From assembly GCA_005765155.1 (NCBI GenBank), contig VCCP01000005.1, positions 1,736,001 to 1,800,000 on the forward strand: a stretch of 64,000 bases of DNA. The letters are read 5' to 3'. The DNA is from Zelopaecilomyces penicillatus (taxonomy: Eukaryota; Ascomycota; Sordariomycetes; Hypocreales; Pseudodiploosporaceae). This document shows, in pieces, positions 45,343 to 55,836 of this stretch (positions are counted from its first letter, which is position 1; each line of letters begins with the position of its first letter). The notes beneath the pieces were generated by a model, which had not been told where the DNA came from, did not search any database, and saw only the letters and a program-made list of their open reading frames with translations. A program made the translations under genes and the position numbers.

Positions 45343-46541
45343 TATGGGATCATGGGGATGGAAGATGATCAGATGGCCTGTGCTATTGCTGGGGAGCCAA
45401 GCTTGGAGGAGTTATTAACAAATAGGATACGCTCTGCATATAAGCAACTATACAATCTTGAGATCAAGGCTTTTTGTTTTATGAACATCGCAAACGAAGA
45501 CGAAAAGACGGCGGCATCGAGCTCGACGCTTAGTTACCACGGGCTGGCTCAACCTTGGACAGTGAGTAAAGCAGAGCGCTATACTGTACGGCCATGTACC
45601 TGAATCATCCTATCCCCAACCTCGACATGTGTCCTCCTGCATCCAATGTCTTGGTCGCCACCACCTACTCATCACTGCATCTGCGGGGGTCGTCTGATCT
45701 GAACTAAATAAGCCATCAGGATTCGCACTTTTCACGGCCCTTCTGGAAGGATGCGCTGGCTTTGTGATTTAGCGCCACGTTTTTGCTGCAAGATCGCTCT
45801 AAACCTACCCACTTAGCGATGGAAATCCTTCACAACCCCGAAAACAAGATAATCGCCTCCATCATGAACTAAGGTATTTAGTTAGTCGGTTACTAACTTT
45901 AGGTGGAACAAGATGGGCTTACATACATGTACAGCAGTAATTCGCCTTCCAAGACTGGCAAGGCGCAGATCGCCTCTCTCGACGCTTGAGGATAAAATAC
46001 AGCAGACGTGCCTATCTACCCGGTGAGAGGCAGACGCAATGTCCATCGTGCAGCAGCCGAGTGCGCCTTCGGGTCCGAAGCTTGGTCAGTAGTGCCGATT
46101 ATGTGACGTTACACACACTGCGTCAAGATGAGCCATTCATGACATGGCAGCACAAATCCTAAACAAAGAACCAGCGAATCCGGGGGTGGCCCGTGGGCAT
46201 GGATGGTGGAGGGGTGGGATCCGGCCATTCCACCATGCATCTCCCGCATTTACATGGGTTGAGCCGTGAATGGGATGCCGACACACAAGGTTTCTACTCT
46301 ACTGTATGTAAGCCGCAAAAGATATTCGACTGATTTTGTAAGCCTACAGAAACAGAACCTAACATACGTACTGATTGATTACCAGGATGACCAAAGGTAC
46401 CCAATATCATCACTTTTCAAGATTCCGACCCCATTACAATATAGTTCAGCACCTTTGCCAAGGTTCTACTTCTATTACGATACAACATTCTGTCAAATAG
46501 CAGAGCAGAGAGAGAACCCAAAACGCCGAGAGAGACTGCAC
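45343..46541. other. Intergenic within the peptide cluster
   Basis: No gene was seen. It should contain the promoter of the second UstYa-like gene. GC-rich and AT-rich parts alternate. Confidence 0.5.
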
Positions 46542-47524
46542 TCAGTGACCATGATGATCATGATCATGAGTATCATGTGGGTCAGAATGCCTAATGGGCG
46601 CTCCCTTCACCTCTTTGAACCAGTCAAAACCCTGCTGTAGCTTATGCTGCACAGCCCAGTCCCGAATCTTTTCGAAATTCCTGCAGGTGTGAGTCGTTCT
46701 GAGGTTGCCGAACATCTTTTTCTTTTCCGGGCTCCACTCCCAGTAAATAGTGCTGGTGTCCGATGCGCACTGCAAGGATTGCCTAAGCTGATCGTAGCAG
46801 TGCTCCATGTGGTAAATGTTGTCTTCTGCCTCGTCAGATCCCGACGTGAGATCCATGGGGAAAACAGTCGGGTAGGCGAGCTTGCGCATCAGGTTCAGAC
46901 AATGCAGCTGGTGGAAAACGTCAAGCTCGACCATGAACTGCGTGGGATCGCTGGCAAGAGGTGTTGTTGCGTTTGGCAGATGAGCTGCGGACTGGGCGGA
47001 TATCTGTGAGATGCCAACGTCTGAATGTTGTGAGATTATGTTCAAACAACTATCAAAATCAGGGCTGGGATGAGAAGAAACAATACCATTGTACAGAGCC
47101 TCCCACCTGGCGTTAACTTCGTCTGATGAACCTTGATAATCAGACTTGTCACCATGTAAACCACCAGTGAAAACGACAGTTTTGTATTCAACAGCGGATG
47201 CTGCTGGTGCTGCCCAGAGTATTAGCACATGATGAGATGGTGATGAATGAACAATAGAAAGCAGCAACGGAATCAGATGAAGGAATACGAACAGTAAACC
47301 TCATTGGGGATGCAAGTCCCTCGAGAACGTTGAATTGGTACAATCCAAACTGCCACCACCACAGAAAGTAATAGGATTACATTCAGTGCTGCAGAATATG
47401 GGAGTAGTCTGGCCCATAGCCCATTTCGCTTTGAAGCAGATGAAAAGGCGAAAAGGTCATCTTTTTGCTCTTCTTCCAAAAGATACTCCTCATCGAGCAG
47501 TTCATCAGAGTCTTTTGGCGACAT
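46542..47524 (-). CDS. UstYa-family (DUF3328) oxidase-like protein 3
   Basis: Exons 47524-47293, 47209-47087 and 47020-46542 give 277 residues. The first donor (GTTCGT) was chosen because it restores VYSPAASAVEYKTVVF, the conserved segment after the membrane anchor; an upstream GTTTAC donor would break the frame. A single transmembrane helix (SAALNVILLLSVVVAVWIV) follows an acidic cytosolic tail (DELLDEEYLLEEEQKDD). Motifs are His155-Gln-Leu-His158-Cys159 (VFHQLHCLNLMRK) and His189-Met-Glu-His192-Cys193 (YHMEHCYDQLRQSLQC), with THTCRNFEKIRDW at the end. It is the most canonical of the three. The C-terminus carries a histidine- and aspartate-rich tail (HDTHDHDHHGH). It is transcribed divergently from the repeat precursor, with 1.1 kb between the start codons, so it may share that promoter region. 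Confidence 0.9.
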
Positions 47525-48661
47525 CTTTGCGTTGGTTGAAATGAAACGCCTCTTGGTGTGGTGACTCAGGGGTGAGACAGAGGAAACAAGCTCTGTCAAC
47601 CCAAAAAAAGAAACGGAAGAAAAAAAAAAAGTTCCTGTGTCGGATTTGAGCAGAGTACGCAGGCAGTTCAGTTCGAAATAATGGACATGTGTTGGGATGC
47701 CTGATGATAGGCGAAAGGCACAATTGGACACGGGGGCGGGGATGCTACTGCAAATCCTGGCACGGTTGCCAAGTCAGCGAACACTGTGAAGGCTTGTACC
47801 TACAAGATGCATCCCTTTCATTAAAGGATCTGCCACTTCTCGTCATTCGAAAAGGTAGATGTTTAGTCTACCATTTACCTACCTAAACCAACGTACATCC
47901 TGGACAGCTTCGTAAAACACCCAAAGGCCCCGAAAAAGACCGACGCCACTCGCAGAGACGCTAATGCAGCTGCTAGAGCCCTGCCCGAAGCCCCTCCCTG
48001 CATTTGCCGCTCATCCTTCCATCGATTCATCTAGAGTAATCAGTATTCAGCAAGTATCTCAGTGGAACCAACCCAATATTGTAAGCATTAGTCGTTTTGT
48101 CCACTCCAAGAAGGAAATAGTGTCATCATCCATCAGACTATGTACTGCACGTAGTATATTATTCCAATGTGTAAAATCCATCCACGGTGTAACGTCCCTT
48201 GCCCATATTCAGGTGACGGCAATTGTAATCTTGTTGTCAGACTCCATGCTTTCTCCTTCTGAGTAGTAACACAACCCGTGTACACCTTCACAAGAGTTCT
48301 CTCGAAGACTCCACAACTCTAAGGTTGGTATGGTTACATTTCTTTGCCTCCATTCAAAAGCTGCATTAGTGCGTGCTTCCTCCACAGTTATAGATTGAAT
48401 TCGGCCCTGGACGTGGGGTTGATGGATGTAACTCTATGAGCTGATGGCTAAGTTTGGCGAAGTACCAGTACAGCAGGGTATTTTATGGCTTGAGAAAGGG
48501 CAATGCATGCCGATTGAAAAGGGAGGCTAGGACATAAGTACAGCTCTCACTCAAATACAACCAGAAGTGTGTGAGAAAATCAGACCTACATTCAACACTT
48601 ATTCGGTTCTACTCCTCCAAATCCATTTTACAAGTTATTACTTTTCAACTTCCATTTCAAA
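47525..48661. promoter_or_regulatory. Divergent promoter region of UstYa-like 3 and the precursor
   Basis: 1.14 kb without a gene between two outward-facing starts. The last 60 bases before the precursor ATG are pyrimidine- and A-rich (CTCCAAATCCATTTTACAAG, CTTTTCAACTTCC), a typical fungal leader. No clear TATA or regulator site could be assigned. Confidence 0.5.
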
Positions 48662-49102
48662 ATGAAGGTCCTCCAATTAATTCCCGTTGTTGTGGCCATC
48701 CTCGGTGCCGTCGAGGCGGCTCCCACGACAAACATTGAGTCTATCAACAATCAGGCGGGGTGGGGAAAGCGTGACTCCAAGGTCGAGTCCATCAACAACC
48801 AGGCCGGCTGGGGAAAGCGAGACTCCAAAGTCGAGTCCATCAACAACCAGGCCGGCTGGGGAAAGCGAGACTCCAAGGTCGAGTCCATCAACAACCAGGC
48901 CGGCTGGGGAAAGCGAGACTCCAAGGTCGAGTCCATCAACAACCAGGCCGGCTGGGGAAAGCGAGACTCCAAAGTCGAGTCCATCAACAACCAGGCAGGC
49001 TGGGGAAAGCGTGGGAAGGTTGAGCCTATCAACAACCAGCCAGGCTGGGGACAGCGTGAGAAGGTTGAGTCTATCAACAACCAAGCTGGCTGGGGTAAAT
49101 AG
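48662..49102 (+). CDS. Kex2-processed repeat precursor peptide (RiPP precursor, dikaritin-like)
   Basis: 146 residues, one exon. Residues 1-19 form a signal peptide (KVLQLIPVVVAILGAVEA). Eight tandem units follow. Unit 1 is NIESINNQAGWGKRDSK and units 2-5 are VESINNQAGWGKRDSK. Unit 6 ends GKRGK, unit 7 is variant (VEPINNQPGWGQREK, with QR in place of KR), and unit 8 stops at GWGK. Units 1-6 carry the Lys-Arg site of the Golgi protease Kex2. The coding units 2-5 are 48-base repeats almost identical at DNA level. Secreted Kex2-repeat proteins next to UstYa-family genes are the hallmark of dikaritin RiPPs, in which the released peptide is cross-linked. The core here (INNQAGWG or a longer part) has Trp as its only aromatic residue, no Tyr or Phe, so it differs from ustiloxin, phomopsin and asperipin cores. 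It is not an alpha-type mating pheromone by sequence. The product and its activity are unknown. Confidence 0.92.
   Translation: MKVLQLIPVVVAILGAVEAAPTTNIESINNQAGWGKRDSKVESINNQAGWGKRDSKVESINNQAGWGKRDSKVESINNQAGWGKRDSKVESINNQAGWGKRDSKVESINNQAGWGKRGKVEPINNQPGWGQREKVESINNQAGWGK
48731..49099 (+). repeat. Tandem 45-48 base repeats encoding the core peptides
   Basis: Eight in-frame units lie inside the precursor gene: unit 1 at 48731-48781, units 2-5 at 48782-48973 (48 bases each), unit 6 at 48974-49018, unit 7 at 49019-49063 and partial unit 8 at 49064-49099. Units 2-5 differ only by occasional silent changes (for example AAG/AAA and GTG/GTC type). The outer units are more divergent, the pattern expected when inner units expand by unequal exchange or slippage. 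Confidence 0.92.
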
Positions 49103-49891
49103 GCCCATTGCCAGGAGACAAAGTCATTGAGGTTTGGGTTTGGAGAGTGGGATACTTTGGAAGCATGAAGATAAGCAAACCAGTCGCGCTTTGCTTTTGA
49201 AACTCATCGGGCTGGCATGTTGAGCTGTAAACGATGTTTATGTTTGAAGGACAATGCCATATATCTCAATAACAGTGGTACTGTTTAAAAAATCAGTAAT
49301 GCATGTGCTGTAGTTACCGATGAAGTTGAAGTTGACATGATTATTTCTCCATTTTCCGTTATCCATCCCCATCTTGACTCACATATTAGTCCCGATTGCT
49401 CCGCGTAAGTACTCGAGACAGGCTATTGGTAATGGCCAAAAAGTTAATTAGCCGCCCGAAATGTAAGGCAGGTGATATAGAGACCCAGCTCAGTCATGCT
49501 CAGTCATTTTCAGCCTTTTCCAGTGAAAAGTCGACCATCGGGTTTGTTGGTAACTCTCGAAACACAGTCAAGTCCCTGCTTTATTTCTTTTCCATTGGAA
49601 GGGATGTGGGCAAATCTAAAATGTTTGATCTCGCGAGTCGACAAAGCTTACCTAAACCATCCGCTGCCAGCTGCCTGCCTATCAAGGCCAGCAATGACCT
49701 TCTGATTCGCTGGGGGATGGGATCTCGGGCACGTGATATGCGGGACTGCAAACCTGAGTCTTGCCAGTCAACCACTGGCTCCTCCGCCACTCGTCCTCTC
49801 GGCCTCACCTCGCTTCAACGCGCTCGCGATCCGGGAATCCGCCGATAATCAGCCATCGCGAGACCTAGGTTCGCCCATCACATTGAGAGTC
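49103..49891. other. Intergenic
   Basis: Trailer of the precursor gene and leader of the Zn2Cys6 regulator. No further gene was recognised. Confidence 0.5.
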
Positions 49892-52107
49892 ATGTCGGGA
49901 TCTCCACCTCCGTCGCCGTCCCAGCATGCAAACGTCCACGCCTATGCCAGCAATGGGCTCGAAATCTTACAGGCTGCTACCGACGCTGCCCAGGCGATTC
50001 AGAATCAACACGCTCTTCAAAATCACCTACCACTGCAGAATGCTGCCGCCGAAGCTGTTGCCCAGAGCCAGCCTCTGGGGTCAGAGATGCAGCCGCATCT
50101 CGTTCCTGGACCCGGTGGTTTGATGCGAGATCCAACAATCAATCCGAAATTGACACGACTTCGTCGCGCTTGTGACATGTGCAGCATGCGCAAGGTTAAA
50201 TGTGACGACGCCAACATGCCATGTCGCCCCTGCCGCGAGCTTGGGGTTGATTGCACCTACAACCGCGAGACCAAGAGACGGGGCCCCCCCAACAAACATG
50301 CCGAAGCCGCCAAAGCAGCCAAGAGAACGCGTGTTGAAACAGGCTATGCGGCAGGGTTGCCTTCATCGCCATCACCGCAGAATGCAGCCAAGACGCTGAT
50401 GAACATATCCTCTGACGCCGTGCTGGACGCCGTGCTGGACGCAGAAGCCATTGCGCCCATGCCAGTCCTGGAGCTTTTGGTGGATGACTTCTTCACATAT
50501 ATACATCCACTTGCGCCTTTTCCTCATGAGCCAACTTTTCGTCATTCCTTTGCCAATCGAGAAGACCGAACAAAGCCCGAGTTTCTCGGCTTACTGGCTA
50601 GCATGATTGCTGCTCTCGTCGCATCCTTCCCACGCAGCGCCAGAGAACATCTTAAAGCTCAACACAGCACACACCTATTTCCCAAGGCAAACGTCATGAT
50701 TGAGAAGTGTCGTGATATAGCCCTACTTACACGGGGAAGCCGATGGGTTTTGAAGCAGCCAAAGACCCTGGATGATGCAGCCACCAGCTACTTCTTGGGA
50801 CTTGCTTCTGGATACACCCTGCAATGGAATGCCTCGCGTCATTTTATGGCGGAGACTCTGATTTTGATTCGTGAGCTCGGCTTCAATCGACCCAAACATC
50901 CCGGGGATCTTCCCACTTTTGGCAGCGACAATTTTTCGCCAGACCCTCTACCGTTCAACCACGTCAAGGACCAGATAGGGAAGCGTCTTTTTTGGTGTTT
51001 ACTGCTTGGTGTCCGGTGAGGAATTTTCCACTTTTTTAATGACTCTAAACTCCCTAAAGACAGCATACTGAGTTTTATTTTCTGCCCCCTAGATCCTTTT
51101 CACAACTTGGAGCTTCTCATACGGACCTCGTCATTGCTCCATCAACACCTAGTCTTCCCTATCCTACTTATCCGGAGAATGTTGATGATATTTGCGTGCT
51201 TGCCAACGAAATCATTCATCAGCAAGAAGGTAGCGTGACACTATTGACAGGTTTCCGATTTGGCATGGACATATACATGACCATGAATGGGGTTGTAAGC
51301 CTTGAGCTGGCTTACGGCATGAGCACCCTTCCCTGGGCAGATCAAAGACTTCTCCTCAGAGATGGTCTGTTAGCTGCCAAAAGTATCATAGATAATCTAC
51401 CCCCGGAGCTTCAGCTTGGCAATCGGGGCGATGATGCCAATTCACTTGCGAGCATTGATGAAGCTGGCCTGCAATATGTGCCACCTGCTTGGCCCAATGC
51501 ACAGCCTGCACACGATCTCCGCAATGTCATCAAGGCACAGCCAATGCGACGACGGCAGCTTCAATACGAGATACAGAAAGCTAACATATTCGTCTCTCAA
51601 CTTGCTACAAGATCCTACTTTGTAGAAATGTATTTCAACCTCCGCGACGTTCACCACAGTGAGCATCATGATAGCGACGTTACAAGCCAGGATGAAGAAG
51701 AAAAGGCTCTTCGGGACGCTGATGATAAGGAAATACACGACTTCATGACAGCCGAGCGAGAAGTCATAGTTCAGGATCTTCTTACGGTGCTGGGATCAAT
51801 ATCACAGCGAAATCTCGAGCCTAATGGAGGATCCCTCATCAACAAGATTCGGCAAGTTGCCTCAACTTTGTTGAATGATAGCCTGGAGAGAAAGGGGCCT
51901 TTTGCGCTCAAAGCAGAGGAAGCTTTATCACAGCTTATTGACGTTCTAGTCAAGCTTGAGAAGACGGGTCCTGCGGGTGAAAGCCGCGCTCATGATCCCA
52001 GTCAAATGACAGCAGAAGATGAAGAGGAGGAGCTACGTCATTGGGCAGACTTGCGGGAGTACCAACTTCGATTTGCTGCAAACGGTGGTTTCGCAGGCAA
52101 TCTTTAA
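49892..52107 (+). CDS. Zn2Cys6 fungal transcription factor
   Basis: Exons 49892-51015 and 51093-52107 give 712 residues starting MSGSPPPSPSQHANV. The binuclear zinc cluster uses Cys94, 97, 104, 111, 114 and 121 (CDMCSMRKVKCDDANMPCRPC and the following VDC), followed by a basic RRGPPNKHAEAAKAAKR linker. A fungal-specific transcription-factor middle domain begins near residue 190 (LVDDFFTYIHPLAPFPHEPTF, ATSYFLGLASGYTLQWNASR). Acidic segments (QDEEEKALRDADDKE, AEDEEEEL) occur in the C-terminal third. The RRGPPNKH linker occurs in a conserved ascomycete group, which speaks for a broad regulator that merely borders the cluster. Its closeness to the precursor gene (about 790 bases) leaves a cluster-specific role open. 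It acts in the nucleus, binding CGG-type half-sites by family analogy. Confidence 0.92.
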
Positions 52108-53687
52108 TGCTCGGGGACAAATCCACGTTATTACTATCTCTATCTCTGTATCTTCTACTGCTGTACAATATAATTCCAAGGTAAAAGGGCGAAGAAGGAG
52201 TGCATGGAAAGAGCACCTTGAAGATCCGTCTTGTTGATTGACAAACCCATCCTCTCGCTAACATATGATTTATGCCTTGTTCCACATTATGCACACTGGT
52301 AGCTATCAAGATGCTGCAAATAGGGCGGGGGTGGTCATCTAGTTTCTAAGGCAGTTGAACCAAAGCCCTAAATGTATCATTACTAAAAGGAAGTTGACAT
52401 GATCTAGCCCTTTTATAATACAACGAGGGTGAGGACTATCTATCAAGGGCGATATTGGTGAGGGCATGTTCTATGTAGCTCTTTGACCCTGTGTCTCGAA
52501 ATGACATGTCAAAATTTGCAGTTCTGAAATCATTAAAAATTAGATTCGCATCGGAAATAGGCAGCAAGCCGTCCGTCTTAAAAACAATGCGATTAATCTC
52601 TATTGTTGAAGTCAATAATAATGCCTGTGAATAATGATTGTCCATCCTTTAACATGGGCAACCTTTCATCCGAAAAGTGTGAGAGGAGCTTCAAAAATAG
52701 GTTTGGGTGATATTACATCAACGTTGTATGAGAACCTATGGTAACAAACGTCCGTCGTTCTCCCTCGTATCTTCTCATTCCACAGGAGTTCCAACCAGCA
52801 ATCAAAGGAATGAAGTAAATAAATAACGCCCATAGGCCATGAATTACATGTGATCTGTTCCTGCTCCCAAAAAAAGTTCTCGGGGTATCAACTCCAAATC
52901 GGCCAGATCACCATAGTCAACTCAACCATGACCCGCCACAGGCTTTCATCGACTTGGCAATCGTTGATGCCACAGCAAACATGGGTCGTGGAGGCGTATC
53001 CCTCTAGAAAAACAGTCGGTCCCTCCACCTCTGCCGTGATAAACAGTGGCATACAATCCAACAAGTCGTGGATTGGGTATCTCATCAAATCGTAAATCTT
53101 CCCAAAATATCCCTAGGACTCAACTTTCGCTATGAAACCCAAAGAAAAACCGGCAAACCCTCAAAAATTTAAGGATATCAAAACATAGCGAGATAAGAAA
53201 GTATATAAAGAAGAACGCTTAAACGGGTGGAACTAGAACAAAACAAAAAGCGACATTATGATCCACAGCGAGCCTGCTCTTCAAATGAGTAAAATCTCGT
53301 TTTGCTCACTGTTTTAGGGACAACCCAACAACGCAGAGCAAAGAGTGTGATTAGTAGTTTCAAGGATGAAACGAGGTGAGTCGGTTCGATCAAGAGTTGG
53401 AGACTAAATAATTGTGTTTCGGCATCCATACAGAGTTAAGAACAATTTTTAGAAGTGGAATCTTCGCCGGTTGGATTTGATTTCAAAATTGTAGAGTGTG
53501 AGGTACTCGTGCATATTCAGGATACAAAGCTGGCATTGCGTATAGCCATTCAGGCAAGAGAACTATTGGGGGCGATGCAACGAGTCAACTGAAGCCGTAT
53601 GCGTGTCAAATCTGGCTAGCGGCCATACCATGAACAACTTTCGTGCTTTTAAAAATGATCTTGAGCTCTTTTGTAGAAAGCATTTGA
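52108..53687. other. Convergent intergenic region
   Basis: 1.6 kb, AT-rich, between the ends of two convergent transcription-factor genes. No gene was recognised. Confidence 0.5.
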
Positions 53688-55836
53688 TTAATAGGCAGTG
53701 GCTGTTGATCCCTCTCCAGTAGCAACGGCAACCAGCGCTTCAAGACGCCTAAGTGGATCTGCATTGCTGGCCCGCTCCTGTTGTGGTTGCGTAGATGGAG
53801 TTTCTCTAGCAGGAAATCCACTGAAGTTATTGAGATTAGGATGGAGCATGCGATCCACATGAGGACCTCGTGATTCCTGTTGAGGCTGCTCCACATGCTC
53901 ACGATGCGTTGCCATGGGGCCATGGTACCAGCCATGACGTTTGCTTTCCCTAGACGAGGCAAACGATGGAGCTGACATTGTGTGATGATGTAAAGGCCGA
54001 CCAGAAGTTGGAGCACCGGAATTTTGATGCACTGTCCGTGGAGGCTCTTCAAAACGGACTGTAGGGGGATTGACTCGAACCTGTTCAGCCTGTGCCTGAA
54101 CTGCCTTGTTGACCTCGGATGCCCATGTTCCAGCACTGTCTCGAGGTGGTGTTTTGTGACTAATGTCGAGTCGGTTGATACCCCTTTGCAAACTCGCATC
54201 ATACATGTTAAGATTTCTGCGCTCATCAGTTGGAATAGCCTCTAGCATGGCAGGCCGAGGTGCAGGCTCAGAATCCATCATCATTGGTGATGCCATGCGT
54301 CGAGGTGGCGTAGCGGGACGCTGACGAATGGGGTCGAATGATTCGATTCCTGGCAGTCGAAGGGTAGATTGGGGATTGCTTGGGTTCGCAATCGGGGGAG
54401 GTGGGTTTGATCGCACAGACTGATTGATGACAGCATTTAGTTGGGCCGGGTTTCCATTGTAGCTGCGACTATCGGGATGCCATGTTCGACGTCTCCAGGC
54501 CTCATCGGACATACTCGAAGTAGAATCCCGCCGAGATGACCAGCCTGAAGTCGACACTGTTGGGGACGATACAAGGCTGCTATTTGCTGGCGAGAATACG
54601 GCGGCATTTGAGCTATTCATGAGCCCAGGTCCAAAGGCAGGCCGGCCCTGGACATGGCTTTGGACGGACTGGAAAGGGCTTACGCCAGAAGGAACGCTCA
54701 AACGGCGACCAGGAGTTCGAGTGCCCGCAGTATACATGCTGTGAGATCGTGAATGAGAAGATGGTGGAGATGCCATACCAGAGGGCCATCGAGGGCTGCT
54801 CTGAGCGGTCGAAAATGTGGCCGAGGTTGGCGTGCTAAAGTCACCTGGGGATTGAGGTCGATAGGAAAAGGTGCTGTCGGCTGCGTTGCTGCGATATGAT
54901 TCGAGTGACAATCTTGAGCGAGGGTCTGCTGCCATAACTAATGGGGGAGGTCGTCGACGGGCGTCTGCCTGGCTATATGCCGAGCTAACAGAACTGATGC
55001 TAGTGATACTAGATGTAGATAGGGATTTGGAATGCCCTCTAGGAGGTCCACCAGCGCTGCCACCAGTAGATGCTCGAGCCCTGTTGCCGGCCTGCCTCAC
55101 CCTGTCAGTTCTAATCTGGCGCTGAAATCTCGAGCCGGTCGCAGCAAGCGAGTCGATAGGGATGTCCTCGTTCACATGGACAGTTTGGGCATGTTGTCTC
55201 AGATTGTCGAGCCTCGAGAAGCGGCGGGAACAATGACATTGGAATGGTCTTTCGCCCGTGTGTTTCCTGATGAAAGTTAGCAAACATAACTTGTCAACCC
55301 AGTAACGGTGTAAAAACTTGCCGGATATGCCTTGCCAAGTGTTCACTTCTTGTAAAGCTGAGATTACACGGGGGGTAGTCGGTGCAGTAAAAACGCTGTG
55401 ACTTCTTCTTCTTGCTTGATCTCGAGCCATCGGCATTGACACTATCATCATCAGAGGCTCCGCCATCTTCAGCGGTTCCAGCTTCTCCATCGGAATCTTC
55501 CATGTCGATATCCATCGAGGTTCTCGTCGGAGACGTCGTTGAAGGTTGCGAGGTGTCTGCTCTCGACCCAATAGCGGCAGAGTCGGGAATCAGAGCAGCT
55601 TGAGGAAACGGACTCATCGGCAACGGTTTCTGGCCTGTCATGTTATTATTAAAAGTCGCTCGGGTCGGCGTTTTAGCATCATCGATCGGTTGGGCAGGGT
55701 GTGCGTGTAATTGTGGTTGTGGTTGTGGTTGTGGTGCGGTCTGGGAGCCGGGGATTTGTGATGTCGGCGTCATGCCGTCTTCTTTGGTAGTCTCTATAGA
55801 AAGTGTTGAGTTGACTGGCCGGAACGCTGCCGCCAT
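53688..55836 (-). CDS. C2H2 zinc-finger transcription factor
   Basis: Exons 55836-55322 and 55266-53688 give 697 residues from MAAAFRPVNSTL. The first part is Gln/Pro- and Ser-rich, with an acidic DIDMEDSDGEAGTAEDGG tract and a KKKK basic patch. Finger 1 is FYCTDYPPCNLSFTRSEHLARHIR (C-x5-C) and finger 2 PFQCHCSRRFSRLDNLRQHAQ (C-x-C), joined by KHTGER. Then come VNEDIPIDSLAATGSRFQRQ and a long Ser/Pro-rich disordered region. The paired-finger arrangement and linker resemble yeast Usv1/Rgm1-type stress and carbon regulators and a conserved filamentous-fungal group; the assignment to yeast names is inference. The intron lies exactly at the end of finger 1 and uses a GC donor (CG|GCAAGT) with a CAG acceptor. 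Upstream MET codons (to 55956) are possible but lack conserved sequence. Confidence 0.92.

Noticed and set aside
48731..49099. CRISPR-like array
   Set aside because: The repeats are contiguous coding units without unique spacers, and the DNA is fungal nuclear.
48662..49102. Alpha-type mating pheromone precursor
   Set aside because: It has Kex2 sites and a Trp but lacks the short Cys/Trp/Pro core of ascomycete alpha-pheromones, and it sits beside UstYa-type genes.
48677..49130. Long open frames on the opposite strand and in another frame through the precursor repeat
   Set aside because: They are shadows of the tandem repeat: a 48-base unit is open in several frames. Only the frame with the signal peptide and KR sites makes biological sense.
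53606..54226. 206-codon minus-strand frame inside the C2H2 gene
   Set aside because: A shadow of the Ser/Pro-rich C-terminal region of the zinc-finger protein in another frame.
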